A stretch of 64,000 nt of DNA, taken from the NCBI RefSeq assembly GCF_030034735.1, contig NZ_CP125370.1:4387001-4451000 (forward strand), read 5' to 3'. Shown in pieces: positions 46,747 through 55,875 of the stretch (positions are counted from its first letter, which is position 1; every line of letters begins with the position of its first letter). Below the pieces are notes generated by a model. That model saw nothing but the letters and a program-made list of their open reading frames with translations. It did no database searches and was not told where the DNA came from. Made by a program: the position numbers and the translations under genes. This DNA comes from Paenibacillus sp. RC334. GTDB taxonomy: Bacteria > Bacillota > Bacilli > Paenibacillales > Paenibacillaceae.

Positions 46747-47769
46747 TTACTTTCCGCGAAGCGGGTAGAAACGTGCGATAGGGTTCGTCTCGCTTATAGA
46801 GGCCCGACCGCGTCGCTCCAGTTCCACCAGATGGGCCAGTGTCTCGGACATGGCAAACCGTAGCTGATGAATCCCCAGTTTGTCACTAAATACAGCGATA
46901 CACAGCTCATAGGCTGTACTGCCCTCTGGCTGGATCAACTCATGGAACTTGTCCAGCCGTTCTTCATGATGCTCCAGCAGCGCCTGCGTCCGTTCACGAA
47001 AATAACCAAACGGATTACGGTGCCCCGGATATGCCCACGCTACCTCCAGCTCGCCAAGCCGCTGCAAACCATTCAAAAAAGACTGCAAGGGCTGGGGGTC
47101 ACTTCCCGGCAGCAGACTGATATTAGGCGAAATCCTTGGCAAAACCGCGTCACCGCACAGAATAACGCCGCTATTCGGCTCATACAAAGAGACATGTCCG
47201 GGCGCATGCCCCCCTGTCTCAATGGGCAGCCAGCCGCGCCCACCCAATTCCAGACGTGCATCCTCCCCGACAGGAATAACAGTGATATCAGGCTGTGGAT
47301 TCACTTGCAGATGAGCCTGCTGCATGTGCAGTTCCAAGGCCGATACCTGCTCCACAGGAAAGCCGTGACGGACAAAAAAGCTTGGCAGCCTCTGCTCCAT
47401 CGGCATAGAGATATCCGCTTGTGAATCTGGCTGGCCCCACATCACCATCGCTTCCTTATGGCTTCGCGCTGACATATGTACACGAGCCTGACTTTGCTGC
47501 TGCATCCAGCCCGCCAAACCATAATGATCCGGGTGATGATGAGTCACCACAATGTCCGAGATATCACCAAAGGACATCCCCAGCTCCCGGAAGACATGCG
47601 CCCATTCTTCCTCCGTATCCGTACTGCGCGGGCCGGGGTCTACGATCGTAAATCCGTCTTGCCCCTTCAGCACATAGCTGTTCACCCAGCGCAGCGGAAA
47701 GGACATGGATATTTTGACCTGAAAGCCTCCGTCGATCCGTTCACACGGGGTCAGCTCCGGCATCTTCAT
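46747..47769 (-). CDS. Metallo-beta-lactamase-fold hydrolase
   Basis: 340 residues. The zinc motif VVTHHHPDHYGLAGWM (HxHxDH) and a later GHAPGHVSLYEP and LCGDAVLP supply the metal ligands of the glyoxalase-II-like MBL group; a C-terminal helical domain follows. Start taken as ATG 47769; longer forms overlap the methyltransferase gene by only a few bases. Probably cotranscribed with that methyltransferase. Substrate unknown (thioester or similar). Confidence 0.87.
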   Translation of the reverse strand: MKMPELTPCERIDGGFQVKISMSFPLRWVNSYVLKGQDGFTIVDPGPRSTDTEEEWAHVFRELGMSFGDISDIVVTHHHPDHYGLAGWMQQQSQARVHMSARSHKEAMVMWGQPDSQADISMPMEQRLPSFFVRHGFPVEQVSALELHMQQAHLQVNPQPDITVIPVGEDARLELGGRGWLPIETGGHAPGHVSLYEPNSGVILCGDAVLPRISPNISLLPGSDPQPLQSFLNGLQRLGELEVAWAYPGHRNPFGYFRERTQALLEHHEERLDKFHELIQPEGSTAYELCIAVFSDKLGIHQLRFAMSETLAHLVELERRGRASISETNPIARFYPLRGK

Positions 47770-47792
47770 GGCTTCCCAACCGCCTTTCCGTA

Positions 47793-48536
47793 TCAAGCAC
47801 GCACACCGACAAAAATCATTCGGGGCGATGCATTTTCAATATATTCATCTTCGTTATAGCTTCCATGTACCTGCTCTACAGACAGTCCCGCTTCCTCCAG
47901 CAAAGCACGGAATTTTTCATACGGATACAGCTTGACGCGCTCATGATACACACGTGCAGGCTCTTCACCCGCTACTACTATTGAACGAATGGCAATCTGT
48001 TTTTTCACAAATCCGTCCTCGATAACCCGATGCTCCTCAATCTGACTTCCTTCATCCTCCCGTGACGAATGCGGCATCAGATGAGCGGCTACGTACGCAG
48101 GATTCAAATAATCTATAATAAAACGTCCGCCCGGCTTCAACAGCCGATAAATTTCTTTTAATACTCTAAGCTGCTCCGCGTCCTCCTCAAAGTAACCGAA
48201 GGAAGTAAACAAATTTACCACCGCATCAAAGCTTTCCTCCAGCGGCACCTCTCTCATATCGCCCTGATGCCAGCTAACCCGTCCTTCAGGATCGGAAGCA
48301 TGTGCTTCACGCAGCAGCACACCGGACAAATCCACGCCCGTTACCTTATAGCCGGCATCTGCGAGCGCAAGCGAATGACGTCCCATACCACAGCACAAAT
48401 CCAATACGCTGGATCCCTGCGGCAATTTGAGCCAGGAGATCATTTTCTGCACTTCCTGATAGGCTCCCTGAAAGTCGCGATGCTTGTATACTAATAAGTA
48501 ATCTTCCCCAAAGCTCTGCTCATACCATTCTGCCAT
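47793..48536 (-). CDS. SAM-dependent methyltransferase (class I)
   Basis: 247 residues. ATG 48536 with GGAGGAG upstream. SAM site VLDLCCGMGRHSLALAD (motif I), GVDLSGVLL, and YRLLKPGGRFIIDYLNP (motif post-III). Belongs to the general Methyltransf_25/11 group; acceptor unknown. Upstream in the same direction as the MBL hydrolase. Confidence 0.88.
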   Translation of the reverse strand: MAEWYEQSFGEDYLLVYKHRDFQGAYQEVQKMISWLKLPQGSSVLDLCCGMGRHSLALADAGYKVTGVDLSGVLLREAHASDPEGRVSWHQGDMREVPLEESFDAVVNLFTSFGYFEEDAEQLRVLKEIYRLLKPGGRFIIDYLNPAYVAAHLMPHSSREDEGSQIEEHRVIEDGFVKKQIAIRSIVVAGEEPARVYHERVKLYPYEKFRALLEEAGLSVEQVHGSYNEDEYIENASPRMIFVGVRA

Positions 48537-48767
48537 ATTGTTTCTCCTCCATGAACTCATTTCGCTCTATTACATACTATATTAGCTTTTTCAAACTGGA
48601 AACTCAAAAACATTACGATTAAGCAACATGTTACAATAACCATATTTATGCTTAAATATTCATAGGAACTTCATACCAGCTTCATGCGATTCACCCCATT
48701 TTATCATTAAAATGAATCAAGGGAACGCCTTTTGATGCTATTCATGAAGGAAAGGAGCGACAACGTT

Positions 48768-49646
48768 ATGATTCAAATCGGACTGACGGGTTGGGGCGAT
48801 CACGATGATCTGTATCCAGTCGGCACCAAAGCCAACCAAAAATTAAGCGTCTATGGAAGCCATTTTTCAGTGGTGGAGATGGATAGTTCTTTTTATGCTG
48901 TGCAGCCCACAGATCGTATGGCACGCTGGGCGACCGAAACCCCTGACTCATTTTCATTTCTCGTCAAAGCCTATCAGGGCATGACCGGGCATACGCGCGG
49001 CAAACAGCCTTATTTCAAAACAACTGATGCCATGTACGAAGCATTGCATACATCCATACAGCCTCTCCGCGAAGCAGGCAAGCTCAAGGCTGTGCTGTTC
49101 CAATATCCACCCTGGTTCGACTGTACACGTGAGAACGTCGCCGTGCTGCGTGATACGAAAAAAAGGATAGGAGATGTCCCATCCGTACTTGAATTCAGAA
49201 ATCAAAGCTGGTTCACACCCGAGTTTCGAAAGCAAACGCTGGCATTTATGCGTGAGGAAGGCTGGATACACAGCGTATGCGACGAGCCGCAGGCGGGACT
49301 GGGGTCCGTCCCGATTGTGCCGCAGGCTACGGACAGCAATATGACAGTGGTACGTCTCCACGGACGGAATGTGTCCGGCTGGAATCAAAGCTCCGCACCC
49401 AACTGGCGAGAGGTTCGTTATCTGTATCGGTATAATGAGAGCGAGCTGGCCGAATGGAAAGACCGTTTGCTGGAGCTGGAGCAGCAAAGCCGCGAGGTGT
49501 GCGTTATTTTCAACAACAACTCAGGTGGAGATGCCGCCGCTAACGCCAAGCAGCTCATGACCATGCTCGGCATGGAGCCTAAGCCTTTTCCACCCCGCAA
49601 GCCACCCGAGGAGGACAATGGACCGGAACAGCTTGAACTATTTTGA
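48768..49646 (+). CDS. DUF72 protein (YecE-like)
   Basis: 292 residues. ATG 48768 with AAAGGAG upstream. N-terminal IGLTGWGDHDDLYP, the VEMDSSFYAVQP stretch and LEFRNQSWF, and RLHGRN near residue 200 are DUF72 signatures; the fold is a TIM barrel. Biochemical function is not known. Its last 9 bases overlap the convergent glycosyltransferase gene. Confidence 0.9.
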   Translation: MIQIGLTGWGDHDDLYPVGTKANQKLSVYGSHFSVVEMDSSFYAVQPTDRMARWATETPDSFSFLVKAYQGMTGHTRGKQPYFKTTDAMYEALHTSIQPLREAGKLKAVLFQYPPWFDCTRENVAVLRDTKKRIGDVPSVLEFRNQSWFTPEFRKQTLAFMREEGWIHSVCDEPQAGLGSVPIVPQATDSNMTVVRLHGRNVSGWNQSSAPNWREVRYLYRYNESELAEWKDRLLELEQQSREVCVIFNNNSGGDAAANAKQLMTMLGMEPKPFPPRKPPEEDNGPEQLELF

Positions 49647-50798
49647 AGGGCGGGCTGAGGATGAAAGGTTTTGAATAGCACTCCTGAGCTTGAGTTCGTT
49701 ATCCAGCAAATGCGGGTCCTCAGGCAAGTATCGCAAAGCTTTTTGGTTATGCTCATATGAAGCGTCCAGCTTGCCCAGATTGGCACAGCAATGGCTAAGT
49801 CGTACATGCGGCAGCCAGGAGTAGCAGGGCAGCGGAACAGCTCTCAAACCAGATACGCCCCGCTGCTCCAGTGCTTTTTCGTACCAGTAGGCGGCTGTGC
49901 TCCACTCTTTTCGTGTGAAGAACCAGTCACCGATCATGCAGCACAGATCCGCTTGCGGCACATCATATCGGAAGGAGCGCAGCAAACTATCCAGTTGTTG
50001 CTCCGGCTGCACGAGATGAAGATAGCATTCCGCCAACCGTACGCAAGCCGTAATCCGGTCCTCCCGATAGCCACTCGGCTCTCCCAGCAGGCGATTGAAC
50101 GCCTCTGCCGCCTCGACATATTCCTTACGATCAAAGCACTCATTCGCGTAAAAATACAGCAGACGTCCCTCCAGCTTGCCGCTTTCGCTGATCCAGCGGG
50201 CAAGGATACGTTGATTACGGAGCGTGTGATCTTCCATGCGGCGGTGCGTTACAGCCACATCTGAATGGACGATTCGCCCCTCGGGTATCACCAGATCCTC
50301 ATGCAGACGCCCTGCCCAGCGGTATTGACGCTCCCGCTTCACGAGACGAATACGGCGCGAGGTGAATAATGGCTCCCCCTGCTCACCTTCCGCCAGATGG
50401 AGTGGCATCACCACCGCGTCAATGTCCATAGACAAATGCCGCTTCAAGGAACGCAGGCGCTCCCGATCCGGCTCCAGCAGCACATCGTCCGCATCCAGCC
50501 ACAGGACATAGGAACAGGTCGCCTTGTCGAACGATTCGTTACGGGCGGAGGCAAAATCGTCGTTCCAGTCGAATGTATACAGCCGATCCGTATAACGGGC
50601 TGCAATCGTCTTCGTCTGATCCGTGGAACCTGTGTCCACGATGATCATTTCATCCATCAGGTCCGCCACCGAATCCAGACAGCGGGCAAGTGTCTGCTCC
50701 TCGTTTTGCACAATCATACACAAGCTGATGGTGACGGGAGGTTTAGTTATAGAGCCTTCCGCACTACAGCTATGCGTCTTGGGCATTTCCGTCGTCAT
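49638..50798 (-). CDS. Family 2 glycosyltransferase with TPR-like C terminus
   Basis: 386 residues. GT-A domain (about 20-240): ISLCMIVQNEEQTLARCLDS, IIVDTGSTDQT, VLWLDADDV, and the acceptor motif GRLHEDLV. Residues 245-380 are helical pairs resembling TPRs (AAEAFNRLLGEP, AAYWYEKALEQ). This domain set is seen in SunS-type and other protein- or glycan-modifying transferases in Bacilli. Last gene of the second glycan cluster. Confidence 0.92.
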   Translation of the reverse strand: MTTEMPKTHSCSAEGSITKPPVTISLCMIVQNEEQTLARCLDSVADLMDEMIIVDTGSTDQTKTIAARYTDRLYTFDWNDDFASARNESFDKATCSYVLWLDADDVLLEPDRERLRSLKRHLSMDIDAVVMPLHLAEGEQGEPLFTSRRIRLVKRERQYRWAGRLHEDLVIPEGRIVHSDVAVTHRRMEDHTLRNQRILARWISESGKLEGRLLYFYANECFDRKEYVEAAEAFNRLLGEPSGYREDRITACVRLAECYLHLVQPEQQLDSLLRSFRYDVPQADLCCMIGDWFFTRKEWSTAAYWYEKALEQRGVSGLRAVPLPCYSWLPHVRLSHCCANLGKLDASYEHNQKALRYLPEDPHLLDNELKLRSAIQNLSSSARPSK

Positions 50799-50839
50799 GA
50801 CTTCAACCCATCCCCTTTACCGTTGGCTGTATTCCCGGT

Positions 50840-51690
50840 CTATTTCCCGGTAGACCCGCCATCAGTATATGCACCTTTCCCTTCATTCTGCGCCTTGCCC
50901 GCCTCTTCAGGACGTGCAGCCCTCTCCGGTGGCAATGCCCGTTCCTCCATGTGTCGGATTCGCTGTACCGCCTTGTCGAGCGCTGCCTTGCGCTGATTCA
51001 TTTTGCGAACATGCTGCTGCTCCACCAGCCGGAATTGTTCCTCATCTAGCGCCATCCAGCGGGCCAAATGCTCTGCCCCCGGATTGGCTTCGCGCAGCTC
51101 TTTCGCTTTTTTACGGCCTGCGAAGCACAAATATTTGTGATGCACCTCCAGCGCTTGTTCATCAACATAAGGAAACAGCACACTGGACAGGCTCCCGGCA
51201 TAGTAGGTCCACTTGTGATCGTGAAACGGATGATATCCGTAGGGTACAGAAAGGACGAGCGTCCCTTTTTTATGAAGCAAACGGTAGGCTTGTGCAAGCA
51301 ATGTATGAGGGTGTGCGTAATGCTCCAAAATCTCACCTAAAATAATCGTGTCAAATCCACCGGGCGGACGTTCGAATTGAGAAATATCTTTTAACTGAAA
51401 ATGAACTCTTCCACGAACAGGTGCAGATTCCTGGCGAAGTTCTTTTTTGCATATGAAATGCTGCCCTCTTCCAAATCAATGGCCGTTACCTCAAAGCCTT
51501 CCCGCCCGAGCAAAATGGACGTGATCCCCTGACTACATCCAGCATCCAGCACGGTATGACCCTGCACATGGCGGCAAATCCAGTGGATTCTGTTACGGGT
51601 AGCCTCATGAGATTCCTCCGAGTTAATCTGCCCGTAATAGCGCTCATTTACCTGATCACGGTTAGCCAACAGCGGCGCCCCCTCCAGCAC
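50840..51690 (-). pseudogene. SAM methyltransferase split by a -1 frameshift at A-AAA-AAG (possibly programmed)
   Basis: The first 99-codon frame (start 51690) has YGQINSEESHEAT and the SAM motif VLDAGCSQGITSILLG, then ends 51391-51393. The second frame gives the rest: ELRQESAPVRGRVHFQLKD, FDTIILGEILEHYAHPHTLL, VLSVPYGYHPF, and a charged C-terminal tail. They join by a -1 shift at GC-A-AAA-AAG (heptamer 51448-51442, in the zero frame as needed), giving about 283 residues. A GAGGG lies 15 bases upstream. So either programmed frameshifting, or loss of one A from a run of seven. It overlaps the upstream dehydrogenase gene by 29 bases. Likely methylates a glycan sugar. Confidence 0.78.
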
Positions 51691-53011
51691 CGGGATTCCC
51701 CAGTATCACGACATGACCACCTGTGCAATTCACCGTCGCGTTGCGTGTATCGAACACCAGCGGAGCATGGTCGACTAACTGCTGGTAATCCAGGGCAGAA
51801 TGATCCGTCGTGATCACGACGATATCTGCACTTTCCCACAGGCGGGTGTTCGCCGCACGAGATTGGATGACCTCGCCGTTCAGCTTAAAGCTCTTTACAT
51901 ACGGGTCGGTGAAGCTCACCGAAGCGCCCATTTCCTTTAAGTGCTCAAACAGGACAAGAGCAGGGGATTCCCGAACATCATCAATGTCTTTTTTGTAGGC
52001 TACGCCCGCCAGAACGATCTCGGACTGGTTCACAGCTTTACCTTCCTGGGCGAGCAGGGTTTCAATTCGCTCCGCAATATACAGCGGCATACGCCGATTC
52101 ATACGGTCTGCCAAATCCACAAACTCCAGCTCAAGCCCATGCTGCTCGGATTTCCATGACAAATACAGCGGATCGACCGGAATACAGTGACCCCCGATGC
52201 CAGGCCCCGGATAGAACGGCATATAGCCGAAGGGCTTCGTTGCTGCCGCATCCAGCACCTCCCATATGTTGATGCCGATTTTCTCACAGGCCGCTGTCAG
52301 CTCATTGACCATCCCGATGTTGACACTGCGAAACGTATTCTCGAACAGCTTCGCAGCTTCCGCGACTGTTGTCGAGCTGACTGGAACCATTTGCTCCAGA
52401 AAGGAGCCGTAAAAGGCTACTCCTGCTGCCAGGCAATCCGGAGTACAGCCGCCAATCACCTTGGGCGTGTTCCGAATGTTAAAATGAACACTGCCCGGAT
52501 CGACGCGCTCTGGTGAAAAACACACGTAAAAATCCTGGCCTACCGTCCAGCCCCTTCGCTGTTCAATCACCGGGCGGATCAGTTCCTCCGTCGTTCCCGG
52601 ATATGTGGTACTTTCCAAAATCAGCAGCGTCTGTTTTCGCAAATGGGGGATAGCTTGGTCGATAGCCGTTTCTATATAGGACGTATCCGGCTGATGGTCA
52701 TCCGTCAGTGGCGTAGGCACGCAGATGACGACGATATCCGAATGCTCCAGCACCTTGATATCCGTAACCGGATGCAGCCTCTGCCCGATCAGACCCTCCA
52801 ACGCATCATCGTCAATATCTATGATGTACGATTGTCCTTGAAGCAGCTTGGCTACTTTGACCGGATCGGAATCCACACCATACACGTCGTAACCGGCTCG
52901 TGCCATTTCCACAGCCATCGGCAGTCCCACGTAACCGAGGCCGATCACCGCAACCTTTACCGTGCCTTTAGTTATTTTTTCCATAAGTTGCAAAATACCC
53001 ACCTCTTTCAT
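51662..53011 (-). CDS. UDP-N-acetylglucosamine/hexose 6-dehydrogenase (WbpA/TviB-like)
   Basis: 449 residues. Oxidises C6 of an NDP-sugar to a uronate with NAD+. Motifs: VAVIGLGYVGLPMAVEMA, CVPTPL, ESTTYPGTTEE, and the catalytic Cys in PGPGIGGHCIPVDPLYLSWK, whose form is typical of UDP-GlcNAc dehydrogenases. ATG 53011 is two bases past the stop of the dehydratase gene, with GGAG upstream. Together they would make an acetamido-uronic or deoxy sugar for the surface glycan. Confidence 0.92.
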   Translation of the reverse strand: MKEVGILQLMEKITKGTVKVAVIGLGYVGLPMAVEMARAGYDVYGVDSDPVKVAKLLQGQSYIIDIDDDALEGLIGQRLHPVTDIKVLEHSDIVVICVPTPLTDDHQPDTSYIETAIDQAIPHLRKQTLLILESTTYPGTTEELIRPVIEQRRGWTVGQDFYVCFSPERVDPGSVHFNIRNTPKVIGGCTPDCLAAGVAFYGSFLEQMVPVSSTTVAEAAKLFENTFRSVNIGMVNELTAACEKIGINIWEVLDAAATKPFGYMPFYPGPGIGGHCIPVDPLYLSWKSEQHGLELEFVDLADRMNRRMPLYIAERIETLLAQEGKAVNQSEIVLAGVAYKKDIDDVRESPALVLFEHLKEMGASVSFTDPYVKSFKLNGEVIQSRAANTRLWESADIVVITTDHSALDYQQLVDHAPLVFDTRNATVNCTGGHVVILGNPGAGGGAAVG

Positions 53012-53013
53012 CG

Positions 53014-53994
53014 TTACTCCACACCTCGCAATAGCTCAGCAATGCCTGCGCGGTCCATTAACTCATCGTCCGAGCGGTATTGATCAAAGCTCACCCGTTC
53101 CAGCCCGCCATATTGGCTCAGTAATCGCTTGTCTGCTTGCTGTGGGAGAATGACAAAATAACGATCATCATAGCGGTACGTGTGCGGCACCTCATAAGGA
53201 GAAATCAGAACTTCGTGCAGCTTTTCCCCACCGCGTATGCCGATTTCTTTTACTTTCAAAGATGGCTGGCCCGCCTGCTCCTTCATCACTTCCGCCAGAT
53301 CTGCAATGTTGCAGCCCTTCATTTTCATAACCAGCGTCTCTCCACCAATCGCCGCCACAGAAGCCTTCAGCAGCAAGCCAATAGCCTCTCCAAGCGTGAG
53401 GAAAAAACGGGTCATATCAGGACTGGTCAGCGTCAAATCCTGCCCTTCCGCGATCTGGCGCTTGAACAACGGCACAACACTTCCGCTTGTACCCAGCACA
53501 TTGCCGCCGCGAATACACACAAAACGGGTGCGCTCGCTCAGATCGTTGGCACGAATCATCAGTCTTTCGCCAATCGCCTTCGTCATGCCATATACATTCA
53601 CCGGGTCTACTGCCTTGTCGGTAGAGACGTCAATAACCTTGGCGACTCCCTGCTCAATGCTGGCCCGGATTACATTTTGCGTACCGTATACGTTCGTCTT
53701 GAAAGCCTCTTCTGGCTGTCTCTCGCACACGGGGACATGCTTCAACGCCGCCAGATGGAACACATAGTCCATCCCGCGACATGCCTCTTGTAATGCCTGA
53801 AGATCCCGAATATCACCTATAACAAAATTCAACCGGGGATCAGACTGGAATTGACGCTGCATAGCAATCTGTGCAAATTCACCGCGTGAAAAAATACGAA
53901 TTTCCGCTGGTCCTTCCTTGAGTAATTCCGCCGTTAGACGTTGCCCCCAAGATCCCGTTCCTCCGGTCACCAGCAGTTTTTTGCCTTTGAACAA
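53014..53994 (-). CDS. NDP-sugar 4,6-dehydratase/epimerase (CapD/FlaA1-like SDR)
   Basis: 326 residues, Polysacc_synt_2 family. LLVTGGTGSWGQRLTAEL, AALKHVPVCERQPEEAFKTNVYGTQNV, DVSTDKAVDPVNVYGMTKAIGE (YxxxK) and RGGNVLGTSGSVVPLFKRQI match UDP-GlcNAc inverting 4,6-dehydratases or C5 epimerases (PseB/CapE class). No membrane segment. AGGAGG precedes the ATG. First committed step of an unusual amino-sugar route. Confidence 0.92.
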   Translation of the reverse strand: MFKGKKLLVTGGTGSWGQRLTAELLKEGPAEIRIFSRGEFAQIAMQRQFQSDPRLNFVIGDIRDLQALQEACRGMDYVFHLAALKHVPVCERQPEEAFKTNVYGTQNVIRASIEQGVAKVIDVSTDKAVDPVNVYGMTKAIGERLMIRANDLSERTRFVCIRGGNVLGTSGSVVPLFKRQIAEGQDLTLTSPDMTRFFLTLGEAIGLLLKASVAAIGGETLVMKMKGCNIADLAEVMKEQAGQPSLKVKEIGIRGGEKLHEVLISPYEVPHTYRYDDRYFVILPQQADKRLLSQYGGLERVSFDQYRSDDELMDRAGIAELLRGVE

Positions 53995-54013
53995 TATAAT
54001 CTCCTCCTGACCG

Positions 54014-54721
54014 TTACGAATTGACAGTGCCCGTCCCCAGAAATTCAGCCAGCACAGCCTTCATGTCATCCTCTGTCAGCCGATCCTTCGCTGGCACTTT
54101 TTTTACAGAAGTATTTGCGGCATGGATGACGTTCACATAGTTGCGAAGCGGAATGACCTCATGCGGCAGCTCCGTTACATATCCGTGCGTACCCTTCCCA
54201 GGAATGGCGACACGGTAATCGTTCAGAAAATCCTCCACTCGATAGCGAAACACATAAAAAGAAGGCGAACGGTGAAATACCGGTGCCATCTGACCTTCTA
54301 CGGCATCCCACAGGTAACCCATCTGGTTCACCAACGCGACCGTATCCGGCTGAAATTCGTAATCATGCAACTGCTGCACAAACGATTGATGATACAAATC
54401 GTCGGAATCAATTCGCGCAATAAGCAGTTCGTCCGCGCCTTCGATATACGCATTAATGCGGCGCTTGCTTTCGATGCTGGTACCAAAGCGGATATGGTCG
54501 GGAATCGGCTCACGCTTGGCTAATTCATCCTCCACGATGTCACTGCATCCTCCCGCCAGCTTGACGACAGACAAGAAATCCGCATTCGTCTGACTGAGCA
54601 AGCTGCGCAGCGTAAAGGTTCTGAATACATCCAGCCGCTCGCTGATCCACTCACGTGTCAGCCGATTGGGATTCATCCCGTAGTTATTAAAATTAATTTC
54701 AATCACAATCTTGCGATTCAT
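54014..54721 (-). CDS. Putative glycosyltransferase (rhamnosyltransferase-like)
   Basis: 235 residues. IEINFNNYGMNPNRLTREWI, RTFTLRSLLSQTNADF and a central LLIARIDSDDLYH (DxDD metal motif) are the pattern of the Gly_rha-type glycosyltransferases. No membrane helix. First gene of the five-gene minus-strand cluster; 19 bases before the dehydratase. Confidence 0.82.
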   Translation of the reverse strand: MNRKIVIEINFNNYGMNPNRLTREWISERLDVFRTFTLRSLLSQTNADFLSVVKLAGGCSDIVEDELAKREPIPDHIRFGTSIESKRRINAYIEGADELLIARIDSDDLYHQSFVQQLHDYEFQPDTVALVNQMGYLWDAVEGQMAPVFHRSPSFYVFRYRVEDFLNDYRVAIPGKGTHGYVTELPHEVIPLRNYVNVIHAANTSVKKVPAKDRLTEDDMKAVLAEFLGTGTVNS

Positions 54722-54937
54722 TCATCTTCCTCCCTTTCAACCGTCTCCTCACAAGTTATGAAACCGCCGGGGAAACGGCACGTACAAATGCATCAACTCT
54801 TTCAATAAATAGGTAGAATCCAAAAAGAATAGCTGATCATACAAAAACCTTGCCGCTTTCGACATATGATAGAATACAGAGTTTTTTGCACCATTCTAAA
54901 AGCTGAAGAAGAAGGATAGACAGGGAGGAAGCATGAT

Positions 54938-55651
54938 ATGACTAAGCCAAAGTATCTGGAGATTGACGAGGTATTGAATCATTTGAAGTTGGCACTGGAT
55001 CAACAGCAGCCCTTCTCGCTCATTCGGATTGGGGATGGTGAAAATTTGATTTTGTCTCAGGATACCGTCTGGCCGATGGAAAAGGTGTTGCAGGAACGTT
55101 GGGCAGTCAAAGCCAATCTCGGGCAAAAAGGATTGTTTCTACCGAATACGAAATTGCGAGATTCGGTAGCCGAGGCGGTACGCAAAGTCGATATTGCTGG
55201 CATCCTGCCTTATGATGACGAATCTATCAAAGCACCGTCCTATATGAAGCGGGAGCTGACCGACCAGGTTTTTAACCATTACAGCCTCTCTCCTGCGCTG
55301 ACCTGCCATGCCTGCCTGAACCGGTATTTGGCTGAGACACCCGCTTTCTGGGACATGCTTAAAAATCGGCGCATCCTGCTCGTCACCCGTACAGCCGCCG
55401 AAGTGAAGCCCGTCCTTGAAGCCGAGCCGTATCAGCTGCATATCCCGCACACGCTTGCATTTCATCAATATGAACAAATGGATAAAACGCTCCAGTGGAT
55501 CGCAGCGCATAAAGATGACTTTGATATTGCGCTATTCTCCTGCGGGGTCAATGCGGTCGTACTGGCGCAAAAAACGGCAGAACTAACTGGCAAAGTAGGT
55601 ATAGACTTCGGCAAGGCAATTAATATCGTAATGTTCGGCAAAGCGAATTAA
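54938..55651 (+). CDS. GT-D-fold glycosyltransferase (DUF1792-like)
   Basis: 237 residues. FSLIRIGDGENLIL holds the GDGE metal motif of GT-D transferases; later VTRTAAEVKPVL and DIALFSCGVNAVVLAQKTAEL GKVGIDFGKA form the nucleotide-binding half. Known GT-D enzymes extend O-glycans on serine-rich proteins. AGGGAGG precedes the ATG. It is divergent from the minus-strand cluster, with its own terminator. Confidence 0.86.
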   Translation: MTKPKYLEIDEVLNHLKLALDQQQPFSLIRIGDGENLILSQDTVWPMEKVLQERWAVKANLGQKGLFLPNTKLRDSVAEAVRKVDIAGILPYDDESIKAPSYMKRELTDQVFNHYSLSPALTCHACLNRYLAETPAFWDMLKNRRILLVTRTAAEVKPVLEAEPYQLHIPHTLAFHQYEQMDKTLQWIAAHKDDFDIALFSCGVNAVVLAQKTAELTGKVGIDFGKAINIVMFGKAN

Positions 55652-55675
55652 TGGATAGCCTCTGCTTCTCATATC

Positions 55676-55714
55676 AAAAAAGCACTAGCAAATTCAAGAT
55701 TTGCTGGTGCTTTT
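55676..55714 (+). terminator. Terminator after the GT-D gene
   Basis: AAAAAGCACTAGCAAA pairs with TTTGCTGGTGCTTTT (one G-U pair) around a short loop. Confidence 0.85.
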
Positions 55715-55875
55715 AGCTATCACAAACCGTCCTAAAGTACGTGGTCGCATGGAATATCTAAATAAAGCCTTGAAACCTTGCTAGCTTAAAAATAGACTTT
55801 GAGATTTCATGTCACTTATTTTACAATATTATAGAAACTAGCATTAAATTGGAGATCACGAGGAGGATATCGTAA

